Assembly: GCA_050480705.1 (NCBI GenBank)
Contig: JBJHAX010000028.1
Span: 1-26,346, forward strand
Length of the DNA: 26,346 nucleotides
Direction: 5' to 3'
From: JBJHAX01 sp050480705
GTDB taxonomy: Bacteria > Actinomycetota > Nitriliruptoria > Nitriliruptorales > Nitriliruptoraceae
Part shown: one piece after another, positions 1-6,721 of the stretch
Numbering within the stretch: the stretch's first letter is position 1
Layout of the letters: each line of letters begins with the position of its first letter
Notes under the pieces: generated by a model
What the model was told of the DNA's origin: nothing
Database searches by the model: none
What the model saw: the letters and a program-made list of their open reading frames with translations, nothing else
Made by a program: the position numbers and the translations under genes

Positions 1-65
1 GACGTCGAGTCGACGAGGCAGCCGTCGAGGTCGAACAGCAAGGCATCGGGCACGTCGGCGCTCAT
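1..65 (-). CDS. HAD-family hydrolase, N-terminal fragment (runs off the window)
   Basis: Only the first 21 codons lie in the window. Read on the minus strand from ATG at 65, they contain LLFDLDGCLVDST, the HAD motif I (DxDG) with the nucleophile and acid/base aspartates, as in phosphoglycolate phosphatase-like enzymes. The substrate cannot be told from this fragment. The start lies 5 bases after the stop of the upstream NAD(P)-binding gene, so the two probably share a transcript. No strong ribosome site is seen, which fits coupling to the upstream gene. Confidence 0.7.
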   Translation of the reverse strand, partial: MSADVPDALLFDLDGCLVDST

Positions 66-70
66 GGACG

Positions 71-865
71 TCACGCATGCGTGACCGGACGTGGCCGAAC
101 GCGTGCGAGCGTCCACGCGTCGGGCACAACCGGATCGTCGTTGCACCATGGGCCGTCGAGTGCGGCTTCCAGGGTGCTCGCTGACGCGATGGACGGGACG
201 CGCCGTCCCCGCAAGCCGCCTGCAGCCGCCGTCCGGGTCAGAAAGTCGCGCAGGCTCATGCGTGCGACGCCGTCAGCAGCAACGACGAGGTGGCCCTGCT
301 GGGCGCTGGAACGCGCCGCGTCGAGCGCGGCGACGAGTTCCACCAGATCGTCGGTTGGCACCGGCGCGACCTCGACATCGGCCACCGAGGCAGCTGCGGC
401 AACGGTGGTGGCCAGGGCGTCGCGCAGCGTCGCGGTGTCGACCAATGACGCACGCACGACGATCGTGGGCAACGCCGCCGCGGCAAGACGCGCTTCGACC
501 CCTGCCTTGGCTCGGCGCAGCGGATCAGCGGCATCGGATGCCGCTCCCGGCAGCGACAACGCGATCACGCGCGACACCCGCGCGTTGGTGGCGGCGCGCA
601 GCATCACGTCGACGTCCGCAGGTTCGCTCGCCGGATCCGGCGAGAGCAGGCCGGCACCGACGTGGATGACGGTGTGGACGTCGGTGAGCGCCGCTTCGAG
701 GCGTGCCTCGTCACGCGCGTCACCGCGGGCGATGTGTGCCCCCGCAGCACGCAGCGCAGCGCTGTCCGTCGAGCCGTAGGCACGGACTTCGCCGCCGTCG
801 GCGAGAATGCGCACTGCGATCCGACGCGCGAGTGTTCCGGCGGCGCCGGTGACGAGAACGGGCAT
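71..865 (-). CDS. NAD(P)-binding atypical SDR (NmrA/NDUFA9-like)
   Basis: A 264-residue protein starting with a beta strand and the Rossmann loop VTGAAGTLARR (residues 5-15), then RGDARD (about 48-53) and IALSLPG (101-107). The classical SDR Tyr-x3-Lys is not seen. Instead there is the DPLRRAKAGVEARL segment (Lys120), followed by PTIVVRAS, which is the layout of atypical SDRs of the NmrA/NDUFA9 type. These often bind NAD(P)H without clear catalysis or act as epimerase or reductase-like enzymes; the substrate is unknown. The reading frame stays open further upstream to 973, but ATG 865 is preferred because the Rossmann strand begins there. A promoter-like -10 ends six bases before this ATG, so the mRNA may be leaderless. 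The HAD gene follows 5 bases downstream. Confidence 0.75.
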   Translation of the reverse strand: MPVLVTGAAGTLARRIAVRILADGGEVRAYGSTDSAALRAAGAHIARGDARDEARLEAALTDVHTVIHVGAGLLSPDPASEPADVDVMLRAATNARVSRVIALSLPGAASDAADPLRRAKAGVEARLAAAALPTIVVRASLVDTATLRDALATTVAAAASVADVEVAPVPTDDLVELVAALDAARSSAQQGHLVVAADGVARMSLRDFLTRTAAAGGLRGRRVPSIASASTLEAALDGPWCNDDPVVPDAWTLARVRPRPVTHA

Positions 866-871
866 ACGGCC

Positions 872-899
872 AGCGTAGTCGCGGCCGGAGAGCGCCAAA
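872..899 (-). promoter_or_regulatory. Candidate leaderless promoter of the SDR gene
   Basis: On the minus strand, TACGCT (872-877, matching TANNNT) is followed by exactly six bases and then the ATG at 865, placing the expected +1 on the A of the start codon. TTTGGC (894-899) lies 16 bases upstream as a weak -35. Leaderless mRNAs with a TANNNT box at this distance are common in Actinobacteria. This is inferred from spacing only. Confidence 0.4.
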
Positions 900-935
900 C
901 CTCCTGCCGCATCGTGGGCACGCGTGCCGGATGGG

Positions 936-941
936 TAGGCT
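936..941 (+). promoter_or_regulatory. Candidate -10 box for the sigma-like gene
   Basis: TAGGCT within GGGTAGGCTCGG lies 24 bases before GTG 965. The same GTAGGCTCGG string occurs on the minus strand before the hydroxyacyl-CoA dehydrogenase gene (8542-8547), which suggests a shared -10 type. No convincing -35 box is seen. Confidence 0.3.
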
Positions 942-964
942 CGGCACGTCTCGAGGTGTCGTTG

Positions 965-1741
965 GTGGACCACCGAATCCGCTCCGACGAGGAGCTGTTG
1001 TCACTCGCACGCCGCGGATCCGACGCGGCGTTCGCCGTGCTCGTCCGACGGTGTGTCGACGACGTCGACGCCGTTGTCCGTGGCGCTGCCAGCCCTCTCG
1101 ACGAAACGGTTGCCGTCTTTCGCACCGCGATGCGCGAGCTCGCACACGGCGCCCCTGACGGCGACGTCCGTCGATGGTTCGTCGAACTCGCCGAAGCACG
1201 GGCGGCCGCGACGACCACTGACGAGCCGGCCGATCCGGAAGGCTCAGCACCCGCGGCGGGTCGCACCGCCGCATCGTCACGCCCAGCCGGTGAGCAGGTC
1301 GACGTCGATGCCGTGTGGTCACAACTGGCTCCGCTGTGGCCTGATGGCAACCGCCGGCGCGAGGTGCGTCCCCTTGCGATCTGGGCGGTCACCGTCCTCG
1401 TCACCATCGCGTTGAGCGCGGGTATCCCCTGGTTCGTGTTGGGGCGCGGCCCGTCGACGATGCACGTCGACGAGCTGCGCGCGTTCCCGATCCAGGTGGG
1501 TCAGCCCGAGCCTGAGCCCGAAGAACCCGAGATCGAGGAACCGTCACTGCCGGTGTTCGAGTTCCCTGTTCCGCCCGAGGATCTCGAGGAGCCCGACGAG
1601 GCGCCAGATCCCGATGCAGACGACGAACCGGCCGACGACACCGGCGAGGACGCCGACGACGAGACGGATGGCGACGGCGCGGACGATCCCGAGGGCGAGC
1701 CGTCAGAGGAAGCGGATGACGACGACGGACAGGCGTCGTGA
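965..1741 (+). CDS. Membrane protein with sigma-region-2-like N terminus and acidic C-terminal tail
   Basis: A 258-residue protein. Residues 7-80 resemble region 2 of an ECF sigma factor: SDEELLSLARRGSDAAFAVL, then DETVAVFRTAMREL where sigma factors have the core-binding helix, then GDVRRWFVELAEARA like the usual WL-x-IARN segment. No region 4 (HTH) follows. Instead there is a low-complexity linker (81-110), a short conserved-looking piece (112-136), one hydrophobic segment (137-160), and a 98-residue Pro/Glu/Asp tail that is probably outside the cell. GTG 965 is chosen because GAGG at 953-956 lies 8 bases before it; GTG 956 is an alternative. The last four bases overlap the decarboxylase start. 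The sigma resemblance is judged by eye, and the function is unknown. It could be a remnant or a membrane regulator. Confidence 0.6.
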   Translation: MDHRIRSDEELLSLARRGSDAAFAVLVRRCVDDVDAVVRGAASPLDETVAVFRTAMRELAHGAPDGDVRRWFVELAEARAAATTTDEPADPEGSAPAAGRTAASSRPAGEQVDVDAVWSQLAPLWPDGNRRREVRPLAIWAVTVLVTIALSAGIPWFVLGRGPSTMHVDELRAFPIQVGQPEPEPEEPEIEEPSLPVFEFPVPPEDLEEPDEAPDPDADDEPADDTGEDADDETDGDGADDPEGEPSEEADDDDGQAS

Positions 1742-3267
1742 CCGACGTACCCGGTGATCGGGATGCGCCACTCGACGAAGCACAGCAGGGCGTCGGCGAC
1801 ATGGATGTGGCGTCGTTTCGTCGGCACGGTCACGGGGTCGTCGACTGGATCGCCGACTATCTCGACGGGGTCGGTGACCGGCAGGTCCTGGCTGACGTCG
1901 CACCGGGCGAGATCCGTGCCCAGCTGCCGGTCTCACCGCCGACGACACCCGAACCCTTCGACCGCATCATCGGAGACGTCGATCGCATCGTGATGCCCGG
2001 CATCACCCATTGGAATCATCCGGCGTTCCACGCCTATTTCGCGATCACCGGTTCGGGACCCGGAATTCTCGGCGAAGCGATGACGGCGGCACTGAACGTC
2101 AACGGAATGCTGTGGCGCACATCCCCGGCGGCGACGGAACTCGAGGAAGTCGTCGTCGACTGGCTCCGCCAGCTCCTCGGCCTTCCCGACGGCCGGCGCG
2201 GCATGATCGTCGACAGCGCGTCGATGTCGACGTTGCTGTCATTGGCCGCTGCGCGAGAAGCGACGGATCTCGACGTGCGCCAGCGCGGGCTCGCTGGCCG
2301 CGCGGATGTGCCGCTGCTGCGGATCTACGCATCCGAACACGCCCATGCGTCGATCGAAAAGGCCGCGATCACCCTGGGGCTCGGACGCGACGGGCTGCGG
2401 CCGGTCGAGGTCGACGATCAGTACCGCATGGATCCCGACGCGCTCGCGGCCGCGGTACGTGACGACGTCCGGTTCGGTTACCGGCCGACGGCGATCGTGG
2501 CGACGGTCGGCACGACGTCGACGACGTCGATCGACGCGGTCGCCGCCATTGCCGACGTGCGCGATGAACTCGCCGCCGAGATCGGGCACGACATCTGGCT
2601 CCACGTCGACGGGGCCTACGGCGCGATGGCGGCGGTGTGCGACGAGCTGCGGTGGATCATCGACGGCGTCGACCGCGCCGACTCGTTCGTCACGAATCCG
2701 CACAAATGGTTGTTCACGCCCATCGACGCGAGCGTGCTGTTCGTCAAGGACCCGTCGACGCTGATACGGGCGTTCTCGCTCGTTCCGGAGTATCTGACGA
2801 CCGACGACGAGGGCGTGACCGACTTCATGGACTGGGGTGTTCAGCTGGGTCGGAGATTCAGGGCCCTCAAACTCTGGTTCGTGCTGCGTTATTTCGGCGC
2901 TGACGGCATCGCACGGCGGCTGCGTTTCCACGTCGACCAGGCGCAGCGCGTCGCGGCGCGGTTCGACGATCATCCCGATCTCGAGGTCGTCGCCCCGGTC
3001 GTGTTGTCGACAGTGTGTTTCCGTGCTCGACCGGCAGCGTTTCCCGGTGCCGAGTCGGACGACGAATCGGATCCGTTCGAGGCCTTCAACCGAATGCTGA
3101 TGGCGCGGATCAACGCGACCGGCGAGGTGTACCTCTCGCACACGGTGCTCGACGGGACCTACGTGTTGCGGCTCGCCATCGGCAACCTGCGTACGACCGA
3201 CGAACGGCTCGCCCACAGCTGTGATGTCATCGAACGCGAACTCGCACGACTCGTCGCAGAGTCCTGA
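1738..3267 (+). CDS. Group II pyridoxal-phosphate amino-acid decarboxylase (aromatic/glutamate decarboxylase family)
   Basis: A 509-residue PLP enzyme of the AADC/GAD fold. Seen: MPGITHWNHPAFHAYF (86-101), SPAATELE (129-136), the PLP-stacking His203 in SEHAHAS, the HVDGAYG motif with Asp291 (pairs with the pyridine nitrogen), and the Schiff-base Lys323 in NPHKW. LGRRFRALKLWFVLRYFG (370-387) is typical of aromatic decarboxylases. The catalytic-loop residue aligned with human AADC Tyr332 is Phe363 (TDFMDW), a change linked to aldehyde-forming activity in relatives. The GTG start overlaps the upstream stop (GTGA), implying coupling. ATG 1801 (MDVASFRRHG) matches the usual family N terminus and is an alternative start. 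The substrate is not determined; an aromatic amino acid is likely. A thiolase gene converges 17 bases downstream. Confidence 0.88.
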   Translation: MTDVPGDRDAPLDEAQQGVGDMDVASFRRHGHGVVDWIADYLDGVGDRQVLADVAPGEIRAQLPVSPPTTPEPFDRIIGDVDRIVMPGITHWNHPAFHAYFAITGSGPGILGEAMTAALNVNGMLWRTSPAATELEEVVVDWLRQLLGLPDGRRGMIVDSASMSTLLSLAAAREATDLDVRQRGLAGRADVPLLRIYASEHAHASIEKAAITLGLGRDGLRPVEVDDQYRMDPDALAAAVRDDVRFGYRPTAIVATVGTTSTTSIDAVAAIADVRDELAAEIGHDIWLHVDGAYGAMAAVCDELRWIIDGVDRADSFVTNPHKWLFTPIDASVLFVKDPSTLIRAFSLVPEYLTTDDEGVTDFMDWGVQLGRRFRALKLWFVLRYFGADGIARRLRFHVDQAQRVAARFDDHPDLEVVAPVVLSTVCFRARPAAFPGAESDDESDPFEAFNRMLMARINATGEVYLSHTVLDGTYVLRLAIGNLRTTDERLAHSCDVIERELARLVAES

Positions 3268-3284
3268 CAGCGTCGCGGTCGGCG

Positions 3285-4475
3285 TCAGTCGGCACCGACG
3301 TCGACGACCAGCGCGTCACCCTGCCCCCCGCCGCCACACAGCGCGGCGACGCCGCGACCGCCCCCACGCTGGTGCAACGTGTTGAGCAGCGTGACGACCA
3401 GGCGCGCACCCGAGCATCCGAGCGGGTGCCCGAGCGCGATCGCGCCTCCGTGCACGTTGACACGGTCTTCGTCGAGGCCGAGGTCGCGCATCGAGGCGAT
3501 CGCGACCGACGCGAACGCCTCGTTGATCTCGTAGGTGTCGAATGCCGCTGGATCGTGCCCCGCACGGTGCGCCGCCGCTCTGATCGCGCGTGCGGGCTGA
3601 AGGTGCAACGAAGGATCCGGTCCCGCAACCGCGCCCCATGCGCCAATGCGACCCACAGGCGCCAGTCCTTCCCGCTCGGCGAACGAACGGCTGGCGAGCA
3701 CGACGGCGGCCGCCCCGTCAGACATCTGAGACGCATTGCCGGCGGTGATGTCGCCGTCTTCGCTGAACACCGGCCGCAGTCGCGCGAGCGAATCCTCGGT
3801 CACGTCGTCGCGGATCCCCTCGTCACGCGTCACCGTCACGGATTCGCGGCGCCCGGCGACCTCGACCGGCACGATCTCGGCGCCGAAATGACCCGACTCC
3901 GATGCGCTGCGCGCACGCTCGTGGGACCGGGCCGCGAAGTGGTCCTGCTCGGCGCGCGAGATGTCCAGCGCGTGCTGCGACTGGTAGCGGTCGGTGGCCA
4001 GGCCCATAGAGCACCCGTCGAACGCACACGTCAACCCATCGCGCATGAGTGTGTCGATGATCTCGCCGTCGCCGAGGCGATACCCGAACCGCGCCCGGTC
4101 CAGCAGATAGGGCGCCCGTGACATCGATTCCATGCCACCGGCGACGACGACCTGGGCGTGCCCCATCCGGATCATGTCCGCAGCACGCGCGATCGCGGTC
4201 AACCCCGACAGGCAGACCTTGTTGACCGTCTCAGCCGGCACGTCCATGCCCACACCGGCGCGCACGGCGGCCTGCCGCGACGTGATCTGCCCGAGACCGG
4301 CCTGCAGGACGTGCCCCATCACGATGTAGTCCACGACTGCAGGCGTCATCGCCGCCCGACTCAGCGCAGCTTCGATCGCCTGTCCACCAAGTTCGACCGC
4401 GGGCAGCTCGGACAGCGCCCCACCGAAACGTCCAATGGGCGTGCGAGCCGATCCGACGACGACGACCTCGTCCAC
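3285..4475 (-). CDS. Acetyl-CoA C-acetyltransferase / 3-ketoacyl-CoA thiolase
   Basis: A 396-residue thiolase, the usual length. It carries out thiolytic cleavage of 3-ketoacyl-CoA, or the reverse condensation of two acetyl-CoA, in fatty-acid or butanoate metabolism. Catalytic residues are all present: nucleophile Cys88 in NKVCLSGL, the NEAFA motif, His350 in GGAIALGHPLGCSG, and Cys380 in ALCGGGGQG. GTG 4475 is preferred over the adjacent GTG 4478 because the AGGAGG site (minus strand, 4481-4486) lies 5 bases before it, against 2 for the other. A 7-base inverted repeat overlaps this ribosome site, suggesting regulation. The gene is convergent with the decarboxylase and divergent from the 137-residue gene. 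Confidence 0.95.
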   Translation of the reverse strand: MDEVVVVGSARTPIGRFGGALSELPAVELGGQAIEAALSRAAMTPAVVDYIVMGHVLQAGLGQITSRQAAVRAGVGMDVPAETVNKVCLSGLTAIARAADMIRMGHAQVVVAGGMESMSRAPYLLDRARFGYRLGDGEIIDTLMRDGLTCAFDGCSMGLATDRYQSQHALDISRAEQDHFAARSHERARSASESGHFGAEIVPVEVAGRRESVTVTRDEGIRDDVTEDSLARLRPVFSEDGDITAGNASQMSDGAAAVVLASRSFAEREGLAPVGRIGAWGAVAGPDPSLHLQPARAIRAAAHRAGHDPAAFDTYEINEAFASVAIASMRDLGLDEDRVNVHGGAIALGHPLGCSGARLVVTLLNTLHQRGGGRGVAALCGGGGQGDALVVDVGAD

Positions 4476-4483
4476 CACATCCT

Positions 4484-4507
4484 CCTACCCAGGCCGTGCA
4501 GGGTAGG
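4484..4507. promoter_or_regulatory. Operator-like inverted repeat before the thiolase
   Basis: CCTACCC (4484-4490) and GGGTAGG (4501-4507) form a perfect 7-base inverted repeat around a 10-base spacer. On the minus strand it covers a TACCCT -10-like hexamer (4500-4505) and touches the thiolase ribosome site, so a bound repressor or an RNA stem would block expression. TetR-type fatty-acid regulators use sites of comparable size, but no regulator gene is in the window. Confidence 0.35.
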
Positions 4508-4529
4508 TGCACATCAGGCGGATGGCGCA

Positions 4530-4558
4530 GGCTGGCCCCGGGCGACGACCGATAGCCT
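4530..4558 (+). promoter_or_regulatory. Candidate promoter of the 137-residue gene
   Basis: TAGCCT (4553-4558) sits within CGATAGCCTGAC, a 12-base string also found on the minus strand ahead of the membrane cyclophilin gene (6429-6434 core). GGCTGG (4530-4535) lies 17 bases upstream, and a similar GACTGG precedes the other copy at 18 bases. The transcript would begin near 4565. Confidence 0.35.
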
Positions 4559-4605
4559 GACGGCGATGACCTGAGTACGCGCTGCTGATCGCTGCGAGGA
4601 GTGTC

Positions 4606-5019
4606 GTGGGTTTCGCCGACCGTGTCCGAGCCTGGTTCCGGGGCGACAAGCGCTCCGCTGGCCGCACAGGCGGGGCGTCCCGGTCGAATTCCGAAACCGA
4701 CGCCGAACTCGAACAGTTCGTCGCGACCCGCACCGGCGTCGAGGCGTTCGTCGAACCACGCACGACGCTGTACTCCACGACGCTGCTTCTCGTCGCGGAC
4801 GACGGCGAATACCTGCGCCGGCCGGTCGGTGACCGCGACCACGCCGGCGTGCTGTGTCGGCGTCTGACGATTCCGCTCTACGACGCCGCGAAAGTCGGCT
4901 ATCCGCAACGCATGCGCGACTACGAACGTGGCATGCGAACTCGTCCCGTCGAGCTGGCGGACCTGCCACCGTGGCCGGACGACGCGGACGGCTCCGACCC
5001 ACGAGGCGCCTCGGACTGA
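4606..5019 (+). CDS. Conserved actinobacterial protein of unknown function
   Basis: 137 residues beginning MGFADRVRAWF. The core (about 36-110) reads LEQFVATRTGVEAFVEPRT, then a beta-rich TTLLLVADDGEYLRR, then IPLYDAAKVGYPQRMRDY. I recognise this pattern from small actinobacterial proteins that are usually annotated only as hypothetical. The N terminus is basic and amphipathic and the C terminus is acidic and low complexity; there is no membrane segment and no obvious catalytic motif. GTG 4606 is set by GAGGAG at 4596-4601. It stands alone, divergent from the thiolase and convergent with a cyclophilin. No function is assigned. Confidence 0.8.
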   Translation: MGFADRVRAWFRGDKRSAGRTGGASRSNSETDAELEQFVATRTGVEAFVEPRTTLYSTTLLLVADDGEYLRRPVGDRDHAGVLCRRLTIPLYDAAKVGYPQRMRDYERGMRTRPVELADLPPWPDDADGSDPRGASD

Positions 5020-5058
5020 GTCGCGACCGGGCGTCGGCAGCCGTCGACGTGAGACGGG

Positions 5059-5574
5059 TCAGGCTTCGACGATGTCGACCGTGGAGATGACGACGTCATC
5101 GAGCGGTCGGTCGTCGGCGTTCGTCGGGCTCGTCGCGATGGCGTCGACGACGTCGTGGCCCTCGATCGTCCTGCCGAACACGTTGTATGCAGCTGGCAGG
5201 GGCTGGTCGACGTGCATGACGAAGAACTGTGAACCGTTCGTGTCGGGCCCGGCGTTGGCCATCGCGAGGGTCCCGGCGCTGTATCCGTGTGTGCGCGCAG
5301 CGTCGAGTTCATCGGCGAACTTGTAGCCAGGGCCTCCGGTTCCGGTCCCGGTCGGGTCGCCGCCCTGGATCATGAATCCTTCGATGACGCGGTGGAAGAT
5401 CACGCCGTCGTAGAAGCCTTCCCGCGCGAGGAACACGAAGTTGTTGACGGTCGTCGGCGACTCCGCGGCGAGCAGCTCACAGGTGATGTCGCCGTGGCTG
5501 GTGCGGATCGTCGCGGTGTAGGTCGACGAGGTGTCGATCGTCATCGGCGGTGGGCTGCCATAGGGACCGGGCAC
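5059..5574 (-). CDS. Cytosolic cyclophilin-type peptidyl-prolyl isomerase
   Basis: A 171-residue single-domain cyclophilin that catalyses cis-trans isomerisation of X-Pro bonds during folding. Seen: FHRVI (60-64) with the catalytic Arg62, Gln70 in GFMIQGGD, TGTGTGGPGYKFADE (75-89), and AMANAGPDTNGSQFF (104-118). The Trp of the human cyclosporin site is absent. No signal peptide or membrane segment is present, so it should be cytosolic. GTG 5574 is used rather than GTG 5580 because the AGGAG site overlaps the latter and is 5 bases from the former. It lies 48 bases downstream of a membrane-anchored paralogue, with a TAGGCT hexamer at the boundary. Confidence 0.93.
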   Translation of the reverse strand: MPGPYGSPPPMTIDTSSTYTATIRTSHGDITCELLAAESPTTVNNFVFLAREGFYDGVIFHRVIEGFMIQGGDPTGTGTGGPGYKFADELDAARTHGYSAGTLAMANAGPDTNGSQFFVMHVDQPLPAAYNVFGRTIEGHDVVDAIATSPTNADDRPLDDVVISTVDIVEA

Positions 5575-5619
5575 GTGCACTCCTGGTTCGTCGGTGCTGC
5601 GGGCGAGGGTCGTGCGCGG

Positions 5620-5625
5620 AGCCTA
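5620..5625 (-). promoter_or_regulatory. Possible -10 box for the cytosolic cyclophilin
   Basis: TAGGCT on the minus strand; its first three bases are the stop codon of the membrane cyclophilin. It is the same hexamer seen at 936-941 and 8542-8547. Because TAG is forced here by a stop codon, chance is a real explanation. Confidence 0.2.
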
Positions 5626-6369
5626 CGGGGAACGCCGCTCGACGCGCACCTCCTGCAGTGTCACGTCCTCGAACGGCCGGTCCACCGCATCGGTGTCGAC
5701 CGTGGCGATGGCGTCGACGACGTCGATGCCCTCGGTGACGTGACCGAAGACGGTGTAGAGCGGTTCGAGCGGCACCACCTGGCCATGGACGATGAAGAAC
5801 TGCGACCCGTTGGTGTCAGGACCTGCGTTGGCCATAGCCACGGTGCCACGCGGGTAGCCCCCGTGTGCCGCGACGAGCTCGCCTGCGGTGCCCAGCTCGT
5901 CAGCAAAGGTGTAGCCGGGGCCGCCGGCGCCGGTCCCCGTGGGATCACCGGCCTGGATGACGAACCCCTCGATGACACGATGGAACGTGATGCCCTCGAA
6001 GTACCCGTCATCGGCGAGATGCACCAGATTGCTCGCAGCAAGCGGCGCACCTGCAGGGTCGAGTTCGATGACGATCACGCCGAGGTTCGTGACCAGATGT
6101 GCTTCGTAGCGGGCATCGGGATCGAGATCAGCGGGGAACGGTGCGTCGTAGGCCGGCGAGCCTCCGGTCGGCGCTGTGGGGGAGGTCTCGGCGGGCTCGG
6201 GTTCGTCGGCTCCGGTCGCACCGGCGATCAGTTCGGTCAACGGCACAGCGAGCAACGAAAGCGCCATCAGTACGGCCATGACCACGACGATGACCTTGTT
6301 GCGTGATGCACGGCGATCGAGCGCGCTTCCGGATGGTCGAGCGCCTGCGCCACGTCGCGTGTCCGGCAC
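5623..6369 (-). CDS. Membrane-anchored cyclophilin-type peptidyl-prolyl isomerase
   Basis: 248 residues: a short basic N terminus, one hydrophobic segment (about 25-50), a Pro/Glu/Thr-rich linker (55-80) and a cyclophilin domain (about 88-245). Catalytic features are kept: FHRVI (129-133), Gln139 in GFVIQAGD, and AMANAGPDTNGSQFF (178-192). The basic N terminus in front of the hydrophobic segment predicts the domain outside the membrane, so it probably helps fold exported proteins. GTG 6369 is supported by GAGGA 5 bases upstream. It shares long identical stretches with the neighbouring cytosolic cyclophilin, so the pair probably arose by local duplication plus gain of an anchor. Confidence 0.92.
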   Translation of the reverse strand: MPDTRRGAGARPSGSALDRRASRNKVIVVVMAVLMALSLLAVPLTELIAGATGADEPEPAETSPTAPTGGSPAYDAPFPADLDPDARYEAHLVTNLGVIVIELDPAGAPLAASNLVHLADDGYFEGITFHRVIEGFVIQAGDPTGTGAGGPGYTFADELGTAGELVAAHGGYPRGTVAMANAGPDTNGSQFFIVHGQVVPLEPLYTVFGHVTEGIDVVDAIATVDTDAVDRPFEDVTLQEVRVERRSP

Positions 6370-6426
6370 GGTGATCCTCGTCGTCGACGGTTGGTCGGGG
6401 CCTGACGGGGCTCCTTCGACCGTCGG

Positions 6427-6645
6427 TCAGGCTATCGAGCCTCGACGGGCGGCCAGTCGCCAGCAGTGCAGGTGCCAGTGGCGCCGCTCGTCGGGTCGAC
6501 CGTCAGGCCACGCAACCGCATGGCCCGTACCGGCCGGAATCTCGTTGCCACAGCCCGGGCACCGGTAGACCTTGTGGGCACGCACGGCAGGGACACGGTC
6601 GACGTCGTAGCCGTCGAGCGTCTCGAGGAACGGATCGTGAGGCAT
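6427..6645 (-). CDS. Small zinc-ribbon protein of unknown function
   Basis: 72 residues. CPGC (29-32) is followed by His42, AWPDGRPDERRHWHLHCW (45-62) and a basic C terminus. The CxxC plus HxHxHC cluster looks like a single zinc-binding site, and similar short proteins with CPGC and RRHWH motifs are widespread in Actinobacteria without known function. ATG 6645 is chosen because the recognisable protein starts there and AAGGTG lies just upstream; the open frame to 6774 overlaps the dehydrogenase gene and is unlikely to be translated. It lies 76 bases downstream of the dehydrogenase gene. Confidence 0.75.
   Translation of the reverse strand: MPHDPFLETLDGYDVDRVPAVRAHKVYRCPGCGNEIPAGTGHAVAWPDGRPDERRHWHLHCWRLAARRGSIA
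6429..6458 (-). promoter_or_regulatory. Candidate promoter of the membrane cyclophilin
   Basis: On the minus strand GACTGG (6453-6458), an 18-base spacer and TAGCCT (6429-6434), overlapping the end of the zinc-ribbon gene. The -10 region CGATAGCCTGAC is identical over 12 bases to that at 4550-4561 on the plus strand. Transcription would start near 6422, giving a leader of about 50 bases. Confidence 0.3.
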
Positions 6646-6721
6646 GGTGCACCTTGGCGTGTCGGGGGCCGGAGCAACATGTCGTCCGTTGCACCGGTGG
6701 GCGGCGGCGGGCACCGACCGT

